Shown here: positions 10,525 to 20,330 of the stretch, in pieces
How positions within the stretch are numbered: the first letter of the stretch is position 1
Layout: each line of letters opens with the position of its first letter
DNA from: Anaerobiospirillum thomasii
GTDB taxonomy: Bacteria; Pseudomonadota; Gammaproteobacteria; Enterobacterales; Succinivibrionaceae
Assembly (NCBI RefSeq): GCF_900445255.1
Contig: NZ_UAPU01000007.1
Location: 1,008,001 to 1,072,000, forward strand
DNA length: 64,000 nucleotides
Direction: 5' to 3'
The notes under the pieces: model-generated
Seen by the model: only the letters and a program-made list of their open reading frames with translations
Told to the model about the DNA's origin: nothing
The model's database searches: none
Translations under genes and position numbers: made by a program

Positions 10525-11172
10525 ATGAATAATATAACATTTCCACTAAGAAAATTATTTATTCTGCACGTGTTTATCATTGTGCTGTCTAATTACGCTG
10601 TACAGATTCCTTTTACAGTTTTTGGTCTGCATACCACATGGGGTGCTTTTACCTATCCATTTATCTTCATTACTACTGATTTAACCGTGCGTCTCTATGG
10701 CGCCACCATGGCCCGTAAGGTTATCTTTGTGGCAATGATCCCTGCGCTTATTCTCTCATATATTGTCGGTACAATTTTTGAATCTGGCAATTATCAGGGT
10801 CTTGGTGCACTTAGTGTCTTTTCAATTTTCGTTTTCAGAATTGCGCTGGCCTCCTTTGGTGCCTATGTATTAGGACAGATTGCAGATATTCTGGTCTTCT
10901 CCCGTTTAAGAAAATTAAGACAGTGGTGGATTGCTCCTAGTGCCTCATCTGTAGCCGGCAATCTGCTTGACACTTTTGCCTTTTTCTTTATTGCCTTCTA
11001 TCAAACCACCGATGCCTTCATGGCTGCCCACTGGATTGAACTGGCCTGGTTTGACTATTTTGTAAAGATTTTGGCTTGTCTCATGATTTTTATTCCTATT
11101 TATGGTGTAATGCTCTCATTAATTGCCAGATATATTCTTAAAAAGCCACTGGCTGAGCTTACAGCCGTTTAA
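10525..11172 (+). CDS. yhhQ: Queuosine precursor transporter, YhhQ/VUT family
   Basis: A 215-aa integral membrane protein of the YhhQ family, which imports queuosine precursors (preQ0/preQ1) for tRNA modification. About six hydrophobic segments span its length. The family pattern shows in AVQIPFTVFGLHTTWGAFTYP and FITTDLTVRLYG. AAAGAG lies upstream of the ATG. It is divergent from polA over 123 bp; no preQ1 riboswitch could be recognised in that gap. The exact substrate is inferred from the family. Confidence 0.88.
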   Translation: MNNITFPLRKLFILHVFIIVLSNYAVQIPFTVFGLHTTWGAFTYPFIFITTDLTVRLYGATMARKVIFVAMIPALILSYIVGTIFESGNYQGLGALSVFSIFVFRIALASFGAYVLGQIADILVFSRLRKLRQWWIAPSASSVAGNLLDTFAFFFIAFYQTTDAFMAAHWIELAWFDYFVKILACLMIFIPIYGVMLSLIARYILKKPLAELTAV

Positions 11173-11278
11173 CTTTCTATTCCTTTTTGCTATATGCTAA
11201 AAATATGCAAATGAGGGATAGCTCAAATTTAATGTGCTAATATGGGACCAATTAAGTTAATTTAAGGTGGTATAGACT

Positions 11279-11602
11279 ATGAGCGAAAAAGTTTTACATT
11301 TAAATGATGATCAGTTTGAAGCTGAGGTTTTATTATCAACAACTCCTGTGCTGGTAGATTTCTGGGCACCATGGTGCGGTCCTTGCAAAATGATTGGTCC
11401 TATCCTTGAGGAAATTGCCAATGAGACTGATGCTATCAAGATTGTAAAAATCAATATCGATGAAAATTCAGCCTGGGCCTCAAAGCTTGGCGTAATGAGC
11501 ATTCCTACTCTAATCATCTACAACAACGGTGAGCAGGTTGCAAAGCAGATCGGTGCTCTGTCAAAGGCTGAGTTAAGCAACTTCATCAACAACCACATCT
11601 AA
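11279..11602 (+). CDS. trxA: Thioredoxin 1
   Basis: A 107-aa cytoplasmic thiol reductant. It has the active site [13 protein letters not shown], the buried Asp in LVDFWAPW and the cis-Pro in MSIPTLI. An AAGGTGG ribosome site precedes the ATG. In E. coli trxA sits next to rho; here rho is about 3.4 kb away on the opposite strand, with ddl and an insertion sequence between. A strong terminator follows, so it is probably monocistronic. Confidence 0.96.
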   Translation: MSEKVLHLNDDQFEAEVLLSTTPVLVDFWAPWCGPCKMIGPILEEIANETDAIKIVKINIDENSAWASKLGVMSIPTLIIYNNGEQVAKQIGALSKAELSNFINNHI

Positions 11603-11616
11603 TAAATTCTTCTCTC

Positions 11617-11645
11617 AAAAAGCCTGCAGCTGCAGGCTTTTTTTT
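11617..11645 (+). terminator. trxA terminator
   Basis: A rho-independent terminator 15 bp after trxA. GCCTGCA and TGCAGGC arms are flanked by A and T runs, and the hairpin ends in eight or more T residues. Confidence 0.9.
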
Positions 11646-11734
11646 ACTCTCTGCCTTGAGTCTGTGAATAATGAGCATTAATATGCTTTATGTTGTACAA
11701 TCACTACAAAAATTTTTAATTTGAAGAAAATGTA

Positions 11735-12739
11735 ATGAATAAGCAAAATATCCTTTTAATCTGTGGTGGTGACGGTTCTGAACATGATATTTCTGTCATT
11801 TCATCAAATTATATTCTTGAGGTGCTTGAGGCATCTGAAAAATATGCAGTTACCAGAGTAACACTGCACAACAATGCCTTTACCCTGGACAATGGCACTG
11901 AGGTTTTCTTTGTAGGCAGAAGCATTAAAAGTGCTGATTTGAGCTACAGCATGGATGTTGACTGTGTCATTCCATGTCTGCATGGCATACCTGGTGAGAC
12001 AGGCGATATTCAGTCCTTTTTAGAGATTTTAAACATCCCTTATATAGGCTGTAAAAAAGAGGCCTCACTTAACTGCTTTAATAAAGTTACAACCAAGCTT
12101 TATCTTGATGCCTACGGCATTAAAAACTCACCTTATCTTATTGTGCCGCACAATAATGAAATATATCATCAAAAAGCTCTAGAGTTTTTTGATGACAATG
12201 GTCAGGATGTCTACGTCAAGGCAGCCTCTCAGGGTTCATCTATTGGCTGCTATCATGTAAAGAACAGAGATGATCTTATTGACTCCATAGTTGAGGCTTT
12301 TATGTTCTCAGAGTCTATTGTAATTGAGAAGACCATTGAGCACAGAGAGCTTGAGGTGGCCGCCTATGAGTACAATGGAGAGCTTAAGGTTACAGCCCCA
12401 GGTGAGGTCATTATTCCAGATAATGTCTTTTATACCTTTGATGAGAAGTACTCTAAAAACTCACATACTGTAACCACTCTGGAGCCTGAGCTTGACAGTA
12501 GGATTGTTGAGAAAATAAGAGCTATAGCAAAAGAAACCTTTGTAAAGATGAATCTGCGTCATCTGTCACGTATAGATTTCTTTTTAACTAAAGACAATGA
12601 AATTATTGTAAATGAGATTAATACCTTCCCGGGTATGACCTCAATTTCTCTTTTCCCAAAGCTTTTAATTCACAATGGCGATGATATTCTAACCTTCCTT
12701 GAATACATTATTCACAATGCCATGACATCTGACAGATAA
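11735..12739 (+). CDS. ddl: D-alanine-D-alanine ligase
   Basis: An ATP-grasp ligase of 334 aa that makes D-Ala-D-Ala for peptidoglycan. The N-terminal GGDGSEHDISVIS matches the Ddl GG..SEH.S pattern. KAASQGSSIGC is the omega-loop/ATP region. EINTFPGMTSISLFP near the C terminus holds the Mg ligands. The central region is more divergent than in typical DdlA/DdlB, so a relative with altered specificity cannot be fully excluded. It is a single gene between two terminators. Confidence 0.85.
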   Translation: MNKQNILLICGGDGSEHDISVISSNYILEVLEASEKYAVTRVTLHNNAFTLDNGTEVFFVGRSIKSADLSYSMDVDCVIPCLHGIPGETGDIQSFLEILNIPYIGCKKEASLNCFNKVTTKLYLDAYGIKNSPYLIVPHNNEIYHQKALEFFDDNGQDVYVKAASQGSSIGCYHVKNRDDLIDSIVEAFMFSESIVIEKTIEHRELEVAAYEYNGELKVTAPGEVIIPDNVFYTFDEKYSKNSHTVTTLEPELDSRIVEKIRAIAKETFVKMNLRHLSRIDFFLTKDNEIIVNEINTFPGMTSISLFPKLLIHNGDDILTFLEYIIHNAMTSDR

Positions 12740-12781
12740 GAAGATCTTATAGACAAAAGCCTGGTTTAATTTACAGATTTA

Positions 12782-12810
12782 AAATCCCTAGCCTTTGCCA
12801 GGGATTTTTT
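12782..12810 (+). terminator. ddl terminator
   Basis: An 8-bp stem (12782-12789 with 12800-12807) with a T run lies 42 bp after ddl and just outside the left end of the adjacent insertion sequence. Confidence 0.85.
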
Positions 12811-12839
12811 ATTATTTGACAAAACAGATCCCATAAAAT

Positions 12840-14940
12840 CCCATAAAGTGCGTCTATAGATAAGTATAGGCGCATTAATTTTTTCCGGCTCTATCTTTAC
12901 CTAAAAATAATTACAACACTTTGATATTTATTTAATATTTTTTATTTACCTCTGGCAATTCTAATTTACTTATGCTATCATAGGTACGTATTGTTGTACA
13001 TCTATGAGGTTAATATGGCTGAGCTTATCATTCCTACACTTCCATCTTTGCTTGTCAACAAAGGTAGCAAGTACGACGTTTACTATGTATACACCTATCA
13101 AAATGTATGGAACTCTGAGAAAAAGCGCTCTGAGCGTAAGAACTCTAAAAAAGTGGGTGTTATTCATGGCGGCACTAAAGATGGTCTTATTCAATGGGAT
13201 GAGAGCTTTATTCAGCAGTATCCTGAGCTTGAGCACATTGATACATTCAGAGAAAATGGTAAATATATTTTTAAACCAAAAGCAGATGATGAGACCACGG
13301 CTCCTACCATTGAGCGCCCATCTAAAATCTATCATGCTGGCGCTACCTATGCCCTTGATAATATTGTTGCTCAGTCTCATCTTGGTAAAGCTCTTGCCAA
13401 TGCCTTCCCTCAGCATAATGACTTTAAGAAAATACTCTCTGTTGCTTATTTCCTTATATTAAACAGAGATAATAATATCTCTTTGTATGAAGACTTTGCT
13501 GAGAGCACTAGACTGCCGTATCAGCGTGAACTGTCAAGCTCTGCAATTCATAGACTCTTTGCCAGAATTGAACCTCATGACGTTGAGCGTTTTATACAGT
13601 TCATGACAGACTACTTTATTAAACATAACTATAAAGATGATGAAAATATCTTTTTAGCCTTTGATTCAACCTCCATCTCAACCCACTCTCAAAACCTCTC
13701 TTTAGCAGAGTATGGTAAAAACAAAGATGGAGATGAAATGCCACAGATAAATGTACTAATGCTTACAGATCAGAAAACCGGCATTCCTTTATACTACAGG
13801 GCATACAATGGAGCTGTTCCTGACGTTGTTACCTTGCGCCGTACCATTGCTGATGCTACAAGACACAACTTTAATAAAAATCTTGTGTTTGTTATGGATA
13901 AAGCCTATCCTTCAGCAGCAAATCTCAATGACTGCATGTGCAACAATGTAAGCTTTGTGGCCAATATGAAAACCAATGTTGCCGGCAGTTTCACTCAGGA
14001 TGAAATCAATGCAAATTATAACAACCTGATCTCAAGAGCAAGCTACAACCGTCAAATCAAGCAGAACATATTTACCGTTAAGATTAAATGGAAATATGAT
14101 GCTTATCCTGTGCATGGTAAAAATAAAAGCTATAAAGATGAAAAAGAACTGTTTTTACATCTGTACTATGACCAGCAGATACACAATAAATCCTCTGAGG
14201 TAATTACGCAAAATGCTGCTCTGGTGTGCGAGATCCTCAATAATGGCGGTGAAATAAAGCACGAAGCTCTAAAATCGATAAAAGAGCGTTTTGTAGTCTT
14301 TGATGATAAGCGAAAGGCCTGGATCATATCTGACTTAAAGGTTGAAGAGCATATCAAATATAAAGGCATCAGAGCACTTCTTACAGACTGCGAGCAGGAT
14401 GCTGTCAAATGCTATGAAGCCTATTATGACCGTAACGAGGTTGAATATGCCTTTAATACGCTTAAATATAGACTTCACTGCAACAGAGCTAAATGTCATA
14501 CAAATGAAGGATTTTATGGACGTATATTCACGCAGTTTATAGCTACTTCTATTGCTATTATGTTTAGAAAGAGGATTAAGGAGTTTAAAAATAATATTAA
14601 AAGCGCAAATATTAGAAATAAGGTGCTTTACTGCAGTGATAACAAGATCCTCTCATCGCTCAACAATATAATGCTTTTAGTTACCAAAAGAGGTAATTTT
14701 TACGACGAAGTGGTAGGCAAGAAGGCAGACTTTTTCAGGGCATTAAATATTGAAATACCGTGCAGTACAAAGGATGGATATGATCTTATCTCTGGACTAA
14801 CTGACGAGAACGAGAATGATATTGATGCCGAGGATCCAATCTTTGATGATATCTTTGCATAAAACTAAGGTAGGCTACTAGGCCTACCTTTTTCCAATAA
14901 GGCACCAATCTAGATCAGTAAATTGGCGCACTTTATGGGG
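12840..14940 (+). mobile_element. Complete IS1634-type insertion sequence, copy 1
   Basis: Perfect 13-bp inverted ends (12840-12852, CCCATAAAGTGCG; 14927-14939) enclose a single transposase gene. The hexamer TAAAAT directly abuts both ends (12834-12839 and 14941-14946) if the right end is taken at 14940. It reads as a recent, intact 2.1-kb insertion between the ddl terminator and the rho terminator, without breaking a gene. Noncoding bases 12853-13014 and 14863-14926 are its internal ends; a 9-bp hairpin (GTAGGC/GCCTAC core) follows the transposase stop. Confidence 0.88.
13015..14862 (+). CDS. IS1634-type DDE transposase, copy 1
   Basis: A 615-aa transposase of the IS4/IS1634 supergroup. Candidate catalytic residues are in LAFDSTSIS (D), FVMDKAYPS (D) and RNEVEYAFNTLKYRL (E; the Y..R..VE..F..LK pattern typical of this group). 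The frame is open from a TTG at 12991, but the ATG at 13015 has GAGG at 5 bp and is the likely start. It is full length within intact inverted ends, so it may be active. Its architecture matches the interrupted transposase at 50899. Confidence 0.88.
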   Translation: MAELIIPTLPSLLVNKGSKYDVYYVYTYQNVWNSEKKRSERKNSKKVGVIHGGTKDGLIQWDESFIQQYPELEHIDTFRENGKYIFKPKADDETTAPTIERPSKIYHAGATYALDNIVAQSHLGKALANAFPQHNDFKKILSVAYFLILNRDNNISLYEDFAESTRLPYQRELSSSAIHRLFARIEPHDVERFIQFMTDYFIKHNYKDDENIFLAFDSTSISTHSQNLSLAEYGKNKDGDEMPQINVLMLTDQKTGIPLYYRAYNGAVPDVVTLRRTIADATRHNFNKNLVFVMDKAYPSAANLNDCMCNNVSFVANMKTNVAGSFTQDEINANYNNLISRASYNRQIKQNIFTVKIKWKYDAYPVHGKNKSYKDEKELFLHLYYDQQIHNKSSEVITQNAALVCEILNNGGEIKHEALKSIKERFVVFDDKRKAWIISDLKVEEHIKYKGIRALLTDCEQDAVKCYEAYYDRNEVEYAFNTLKYRLHCNRAKCHTNEGFYGRIFTQFIATSIAIMFRKRIKEFKNNIKSANIRNKVLYCSDNKILSSLNNIMLLVTKRGNFYDEVVGKKADFFRALNIEIPCSTKDGYDLISGLTDENENDIDAEDPIFDDIFA

Positions 14941-14950
14941 TAAAATACAA

Positions 14951-14972
14951 ATCCCCAGACTATGCCGGGGAT
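14951..14972 (-). terminator. rho terminator, probably bidirectional
   Basis: ATCCCC (14951-14956) and GGGGAT (14967-14972) form a hairpin about 40 bp past the rho stop. T-rich tracts lie on both sides, so it can also stop plus-strand transcripts from the insertion sequence. Confidence 0.7.
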
Positions 14973-15010
14973 CTTTTTGAGTTTTAAAGGCTTTTGTATC
15001 AGTTTCTTTG

Positions 15011-16276
15011 TTACTGAGCCTGACGCTTCATAGCCTCAAAGAACTGATCATTGGTCTTGGTCATGGAGAGCTTGTCAATTAAGAACTCCATAGCCTCAAT
15101 CTCACCCATAGGGTGTACAAACTTACGTAATATCCACATTTTCTGCAGCTCATCAGGAGAGGTTAAAAGCTCCTCACGACGTGTACCTGAGCGGGTCACA
15201 TCAATGGCAGGATAAACCCTCTTCTCTGCAATCTTGCGTGATAGATGCAGCTCCATATTACCTGTACCCTTGAACTCTTCGTAGATAACCTCATCCATCT
15301 TAGAGCCTGTATCTACAAGAGCAGTACCGATAATAGTCAGTGAACCGCCTTCCTCAACATTACGTGCAGCACCAAAGAGTCTCTTAGGTCTTTGCAGGGC
15401 GTTGGCATCAACACCACCGGTTAAAACCTTGCCAGAGGCTGGAACCACTGTATTGTAGGCACGGGCCAGACGGGTAATGGAGTCCATGAGAATAACTACA
15501 TCATGCTTGTGCTCAACAAGACGCTTGGCTTTTTCAATGACCATTTCTGCAACCTGTACGTGACGTGTTGCCGGCTCATCAAAGGTAGAGGCTACAACCT
15601 CACCTTTAACCATACGCTGCATTTCTGTAACTTCTTCAGGACGCTCATCAATTAGAAGCACAATCAGGGTACATTCCGGATTGTTAGCTGAAATTGAGTG
15701 GGCGATATTCTGTAAAAGTACTGTTTTACCGGCCTTTGGAGGAGCTACGATCAAAGCTCTCTGGCCTTTGCCAATAGGTGCTGTCAAATCAATAACACGG
15801 GCAGTAATGTCTTCTTTTGAGCCATTACCTAACTCAAGGCGTAATCTCTGATCTGCAAATAAAGGGGTAAGGTTTTCAAAAAGGATTTTATTGCGGGCAT
15901 TTTCTGGTTTTTCGTAGTTGACTGTATCAACTTTAAGCAGGGCAAAGTATCTCTCGCCTTCTTTTGGCGGTCTGATTTTGCCTGAGATAGAATCACCGGT
16001 GCGCAGATTAAATCGTCTTACCTGTGAAGGTGATACATAGATATCATCAGGACCTGCAAGATAGGAACTGTCTGAACTGCGTAAAAAACCAAAGCCGTCA
16101 GGCAGAATTTCTATGACACCCTCACCAAAGATGTCCTCACCAGATCTTGCACAGAATTTTAGGATTTGAAAGATAATTTCTTTCTTGTTAAGACGTGCGG
16201 TATTTTCAATTCCAGCCTGCTCACACATTGCAACAAGCTGAGCAACCGGTGCGTTCTTGAGTTCGTTAAGATTCAT
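15011..16276 (-). CDS. rho: Transcription termination factor Rho
   Basis: A hexameric RNA-dependent ATPase that ends transcription. The 421-aa product is close to E. coli Rho (419 aa) from [15 protein letters not shown] onward. The RNA-binding cold-shock fold holds [20 protein letters not shown]. Walker A is PPKAGKT; the Q-loop/R-loop region ([11 protein letters not shown]) follows. The frame is open upstream to 16360, but those 28 residues do not resemble Rho, so the ATG at 16276 is chosen. Rho is often autoregulated through its leader; the roughly 160-bp leader shows no clear attenuator by eye. Confidence 0.97.
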   Translation of the reverse strand: MNLNELKNAPVAQLVAMCEQAGIENTARLNKKEIIFQILKFCARSGEDIFGEGVIEILPDGFGFLRSSDSSYLAGPDDIYVSPSQVRRFNLRTGDSISGKIRPPKEGERYFALLKVDTVNYEKPENARNKILFENLTPLFADQRLRLELGNGSKEDITARVIDLTAPIGKGQRALIVAPPKAGKTVLLQNIAHSISANNPECTLIVLLIDERPEEVTEMQRMVKGEVVASTFDEPATRHVQVAEMVIEKAKRLVEHKHDVVILMDSITRLARAYNTVVPASGKVLTGGVDANALQRPKRLFGAARNVEEGGSLTIIGTALVDTGSKMDEVIYEEFKGTGNMELHLSRKIAEKRVYPAIDVTRSGTRREELLTSPDELQKMWILRKFVHPMGEIEAMEFLIDKLSMTKTNDQFFEAMKRQAQ

Positions 16277-16567
16277 ATTTTTCTTGTTTCTACAAAGAAG
16301 GGAAATATAGTAGTCCTTGTAAGTGACAGCTTTAACACAAGAAGTTAAAGCGCATATCATTATAAAGATATAACCCTAAACATAAGCTTGGCTCATGCCT
16401 ATATAGCATACCTAAAGACAGAGGTTTCAGGGAATAAAAACAGGATAGAAAATCCCGTCACACTGCATAAGGTGCTCTTAAGCGTGCTGTGCGATTATAA
16501 CACGCACAAAACAGCATATCAATAATAAAAACTCCTATCATATATGGCATCTGCAGGCCTGATGCCA

Positions 16568-18682
16568 TTATCCGTCAAGCCTGTACATCTGATAGGGTTT
16601 GGCTGTACCTTTCTCTTTGTATGTGTCAACAACCTCATGCAAAAAGAGACTGGCCCCTGCAGGAGCCTGGGCCACATAGCCATCAACAAAGGCGCGTCTT
16701 GTTGTGGCATAACTTATATTAAGCCTGTCTTTGGCTCTGGTTATGGCAACATAGGCCAGGCGTCGCTCCTCATCTATATTGTCCTCTGCCACAGCATGTC
16801 TTGTAGGAATTATGTTTTTCTCAAAACCTATGATAAAGACAGTTTTAAATTCAAGCCCCTTGGAGGCATGCATGGTCATAAGGCATACCGAGCCACCATT
16901 AAGTCCTGCACTTTCACGCCCCTTTTCATCAAGATCGCCTGTGGCCACCAGTGATATATTAGAGATTAAGGCCAAAAGAGGCGATATAGGAGTACCATCT
17001 AAATTGATATACTCCTCTTTGTGCTCACTGTACTGAGTTTTCTCAAACTCCTCCACATAGATAGCAAATTCCTCAAGGTTCTTGTGCTTTTGATTGTCAG
17101 CGGCGCCCTTTTTATCCTTTTCATCCTTTTGTCTGTAGTAGTCAATAAGACCGCTTGATGTTAAAAGATTATCAACGCCAGTGCGCAGTGAGCTGTCAAG
17201 ATCAACCTTAAGGCGCTCTATAAGATCTACAAAAGGCTCAATCTTTTTGGCAAGTGTCTTTAAATCCTTATATAGTCTGGCATCTTCTTTTACGCAGTTT
17301 ACAATAACTTTGCAGGCCTCATACAAAGAACAGCCGCGCTCTTTGGCAATGGCTCTTAATTTGCCCACAACAACAGGACCTATTTTGCGTGACGGCACAT
17401 TGATAATGCGGGTTAATGCATTGTCATCCATGGCATTTAAGGCAAGCTTTAAATAAGCTATGACATTTAAAATCTCTTCACGCTCAAAAAAGCGCAGGCC
17501 TCCATAGACTACAAAAGGAATACCGTTTGACATCAGAGCCTGCTCTAAAATACGCGACTGACTGTTGTTTCTGTAAAGCACAGTAATGTCAGATAAGGAC
17601 ATATTATCCTTGCTTACATATTTTGAGATAAGAGCAACTACAGTTCTGGCCTCCTCCCACTCATCCTGACACTTATAAATGCCAATTTTAGAGCCGTCAC
17701 CTTTAAATCCAGATAAAACCTTACTTTCAAATCTGTATTCATTATTGGCAATAAGTACATTGGCCATCTCAAGGATCTGATTTGATGATCTGTAGTTTAA
17801 ACTTAATTTTTTAACTGCCACATCCGGATAATTATCCACAAAGCGTCTTATATTATTTATATCGGCGCCTCTCCAGCTGTAGATGGACTGATCATCATCA
17901 CCAACTAGAGTTACATGTGAACTTGGAGCACACAGCAGTCTTATAAGTTTGTACTGCAGGGCAGATGTATCCTGAAACTCATCTACAAGTATCTCTTTAA
18001 AGCGGCGATGCAGCAGCATCATGACATCAGCATTATCTTCAATAATTTCAACCGTTTTTAAAATGATTTCAGAAAAATCGACAATGCTCTGCTCTTTGCA
18101 GATCTGCTCATATCTTCTGTATATATCAATAAGATCCTGTGTCTGCTCATCAGAGTGCAAAAAGCCATACTTGCCTGTAAGCAACGCACTTTGCAGTCTG
18201 TCAGGGCGCATGGCGTCATCCTTCCAGGAACTTATCTGCCATGACACGTGGGCTGGTTTGAATACCTCATCATCAGTATAGCGCTCAGAGCTTTTTATTA
18301 TTCCCTTTATAAGGCGCTCCTGCTCTTCACGGTTTATCACAGTAAAATTAGCTGAAATTCCTGCAAGATGGGCATAGTTGCGCAATATTTTAAGGCAGAT
18401 ACTGTGAAAGGTTCCAACCCACAGATTTTTAATATCGCTGTTGACTATAGCCTTGTGTACCCTTTCTTTTAACTCACCTGCAGCCTTGTTGGTAAATGTC
18501 AGAGCCATAATTTGCCTTGACTGTATCATCTCAACCTCAAGCAGATAGGCTATACGGCTTACAAGCACACGGGTTTTACCTGTACCTGCTCCTGCTAAGA
18601 TAAGCATATTGCCCAAAGGTGCTGTAACACACTCAAGCTGTTCTTCATTCAGGCTCTCTACAAGCCCCTTTGGCACACTCAC
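16568..18682 (-). CDS. uvrD: DNA helicase II (UvrD)
   Basis: A superfamily 1A 3'-5' helicase for nucleotide excision and mismatch repair, 704 aa (E. coli 720). Motif I is LAGAGTGKTRVL, motif Ia ALTFTNKAAGELKERV, motif II DEFQDTSALQ, motif III VGDDDQSIYSWRGAD, motif V LMTMHASKGLEFKTVF and motif VI AYVAITRAKDRL. Position at the end of a dapF-xerC-yigB-uvrD series, as in E. coli, favours UvrD over Rep. The start codon overlaps the yigB stop. A weak 8-bp hairpin (16544-16568) covers the stop codon and could aid termination. Confidence 0.93.
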   Translation of the reverse strand: MSVPKGLVESLNEEQLECVTAPLGNMLILAGAGTGKTRVLVSRIAYLLEVEMIQSRQIMALTFTNKAAGELKERVHKAIVNSDIKNLWVGTFHSICLKILRNYAHLAGISANFTVINREEQERLIKGIIKSSERYTDDEVFKPAHVSWQISSWKDDAMRPDRLQSALLTGKYGFLHSDEQTQDLIDIYRRYEQICKEQSIVDFSEIILKTVEIIEDNADVMMLLHRRFKEILVDEFQDTSALQYKLIRLLCAPSSHVTLVGDDDQSIYSWRGADINNIRRFVDNYPDVAVKKLSLNYRSSNQILEMANVLIANNEYRFESKVLSGFKGDGSKIGIYKCQDEWEEARTVVALISKYVSKDNMSLSDITVLYRNNSQSRILEQALMSNGIPFVVYGGLRFFEREEILNVIAYLKLALNAMDDNALTRIINVPSRKIGPVVVGKLRAIAKERGCSLYEACKVIVNCVKEDARLYKDLKTLAKKIEPFVDLIERLKVDLDSSLRTGVDNLLTSSGLIDYYRQKDEKDKKGAADNQKHKNLEEFAIYVEEFEKTQYSEHKEEYINLDGTPISPLLALISNISLVATGDLDEKGRESAGLNGGSVCLMTMHASKGLEFKTVFIIGFEKNIIPTRHAVAEDNIDEERRLAYVAITRAKDRLNISYATTRRAFVDGYVAQAPAGASLFLHEVVDTYKEKGTAKPYQMYRLDG

Positions 18683-19407
18683 TATAATAGCTCCCTAAGC
18701 TCAAAAACATCTTTCAACACAACGTGAGGCAAAGCTCTGTAATAGTCAAAACCATGCGATTTACCAGCGTAGCCCTTATAGATACAGGCACTGTTAAAAC
18801 CGGCCTGTACCGAGCCTAAAACATCGGTTACAGGATCATCGCCAACATGCAAAACCTCAGATGGCTTTAACTTATACCTTTGCAAAAACTCATCAAAAAG
18901 ATCGCTGTAGGGCTTTTGCCGCCACTGACCATGCTTTGGTCTTAAATCAAACTCAAAAATCTCATCTAACTGCAGAATTCTGGTATCTACATTGCCATTT
19001 GATATGGCAACTAGCACATAGCGTTCCTTTAGCCTGCGCAGAAGCTCTATCACATCTATATCCACTTTGATATTTGAGCTGCGCATAAAGATAAAATGAT
19101 TGACAAGTTCAAGGGCCTCATCAAATGAGGATAGAGGTACACCAAGCTTTAAAAAACCATGCTGCAGAGCTTTAGCCCTGCACAATGTCACATCACCCTC
19201 AAGAGATCTGTCAAGCTTTAAAACCTGAGCCTTGCTCTCAGCCCAGAACGACTGTGATGCTGTAAATGCAGGCAGATCATATTTTTGCTGAAGGTAGAGA
19301 CAAAAATCCACCTCTGCCTTGTGTATAGCAGGAACATTGTCATAGACTGTATCATCTAGATCAAAGGATAGTGCCTTGAGCCTGGGAAGTCTTTTATAGA
19401 AAATCAT
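18682..19407 (-). CDS. yigB: HAD-family phosphatase YigB
   Basis: A 241-aa haloacid-dehalogenase-type phosphatase; E. coli YigB dephosphorylates FMN and other small substrates. The nucleophile motif is FDLDDTVYDN, motif II is AISNGN and the acidic motif is HVGDDPVTDVLG. It overlaps xerC upstream and uvrD downstream by a few bases. This fixed order and the overlaps support translational coupling. The substrate here is inferred from the E. coli homologue. Confidence 0.88.
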   Translation of the reverse strand: MIFYKRLPRLKALSFDLDDTVYDNVPAIHKAEVDFCLYLQQKYDLPAFTASQSFWAESKAQVLKLDRSLEGDVTLCRAKALQHGFLKLGVPLSSFDEALELVNHFIFMRSSNIKVDIDVIELLRRLKERYVLVAISNGNVDTRILQLDEIFEFDLRPKHGQWRQKPYSDLFDEFLQRYKLKPSEVLHVGDDPVTDVLGSVQAGFNSACIYKGYAGKSHGFDYYRALPHVVLKDVFELRELL

Positions 19408-20327
19408 GTTTCATCACCATCCTTTAGTGACCGTGGGTGTGCTTTGGAGTACACCTCTTTGAGCTTGGCAAAATTGACATGTGTATAAATCTGCGTGGCA
19501 GCTAGCGATGCATGTCCTAACATTTCCTGCACAGCTCTTAAGTCGGCCCCATGACCTAAAAGTTCTGTGGCAAATGAGTGGCGTAGCTTATGCGGACTGA
19601 CCTTGCCGCTCATACCGCACAGAGCGGCCTTCTTGGCCAGGCTCTGCTCAATGGCTCTTGTGCTTATTCTAGAGCCAAACTTATTTAAAAAAAGAGCATT
19701 GTCCTTGGGCTCAAAAAGATATCTTATACTCATGTACTCATCTATAGCTTTTAGCGCAAATGAGCCAAGAGGAACTATACGCTCTTTATTGCCCTTGCCT
19801 CGAACCTTAACTTCCTCACGTACAGTGTCAATTGAGTTTATATCAAGACCTACAGCTTCAGATACACGCAGACCTGATGAAAATAAAAGCTCTATTACAG
19901 CCTTGTCTCTTATATCCTGTATGGTGCCACTGTTGCAGGCATTAATTAAAGCCTCAATCTCTGTGGTACTTAAAACTCGTGGCAGTGATCTTTTAGACTT
20001 AGGTGCCTTTATGGCATCTATAGGATTGTGTTCAAGACCCTGATGGCGGATTAAATATTTAAAAAGCGAGGATAGTACATATACATCATGGGCAATGGTA
20101 TTGTTATTAAGCCTTTCTGCACGTTCATCAAAATTGAGTTCCTTGAGAATAATGCGCATTTCGCTTTCACTCAAAGCATCAAAACCCTGAGCCTCAAAGC
20201 TGTTGTCACTGGCAATTTTAATAACCTTGCCAAGTACGCGTGCATATGAAGCTACAGTATGACTGCTATAGCGCTTTTCATTTTCAATGTAGGATAAAAA
20301 ACTATCAGCTTGCTCTTTAAAATCCAT
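19404..20327 (-). CDS. xerC: Tyrosine recombinase XerC
   Basis: A 307-aa site-specific recombinase that resolves chromosome dimers at dif with XerD. The catalytic set is visible: R in SGLRVSEAVGL, K in VRGKGNKER, HKLRHSFATELL (H and R), H in LGHASLAATQ, and nucleophile Y in IYTHVNFAKL. The N-terminal SAM-like DNA-binding domain includes SHTVASYARVL. Its place after dapF and before yigB is the ancestral gammaproteobacterial order, so this is the housekeeping enzyme and not an element integrase. Confidence 0.95.
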   Translation of the reverse strand: MDFKEQADSFLSYIENEKRYSSHTVASYARVLGKVIKIASDNSFEAQGFDALSESEMRIILKELNFDERAERLNNNTIAHDVYVLSSLFKYLIRHQGLEHNPIDAIKAPKSKRSLPRVLSTTEIEALINACNSGTIQDIRDKAVIELLFSSGLRVSEAVGLDINSIDTVREEVKVRGKGNKERIVPLGSFALKAIDEYMSIRYLFEPKDNALFLNKFGSRISTRAIEQSLAKKAALCGMSGKVSPHKLRHSFATELLGHGADLRAVQEMLGHASLAATQIYTHVNFAKLKEVYSKAHPRSLKDGDET

Positions 20328-20330
20328 ATA

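Noticed and set aside
16361-16567. Rho leader attenuator
   Set aside because: Rho is often autoregulated through its leader, but no convincing leader hairpin or peptide could be read here.
19404-20327. Tyrosine recombinase as an integrase of a genomic island
   Set aside because: Its position in dapF-xerC-yigB-uvrD identifies it as housekeeping XerC.
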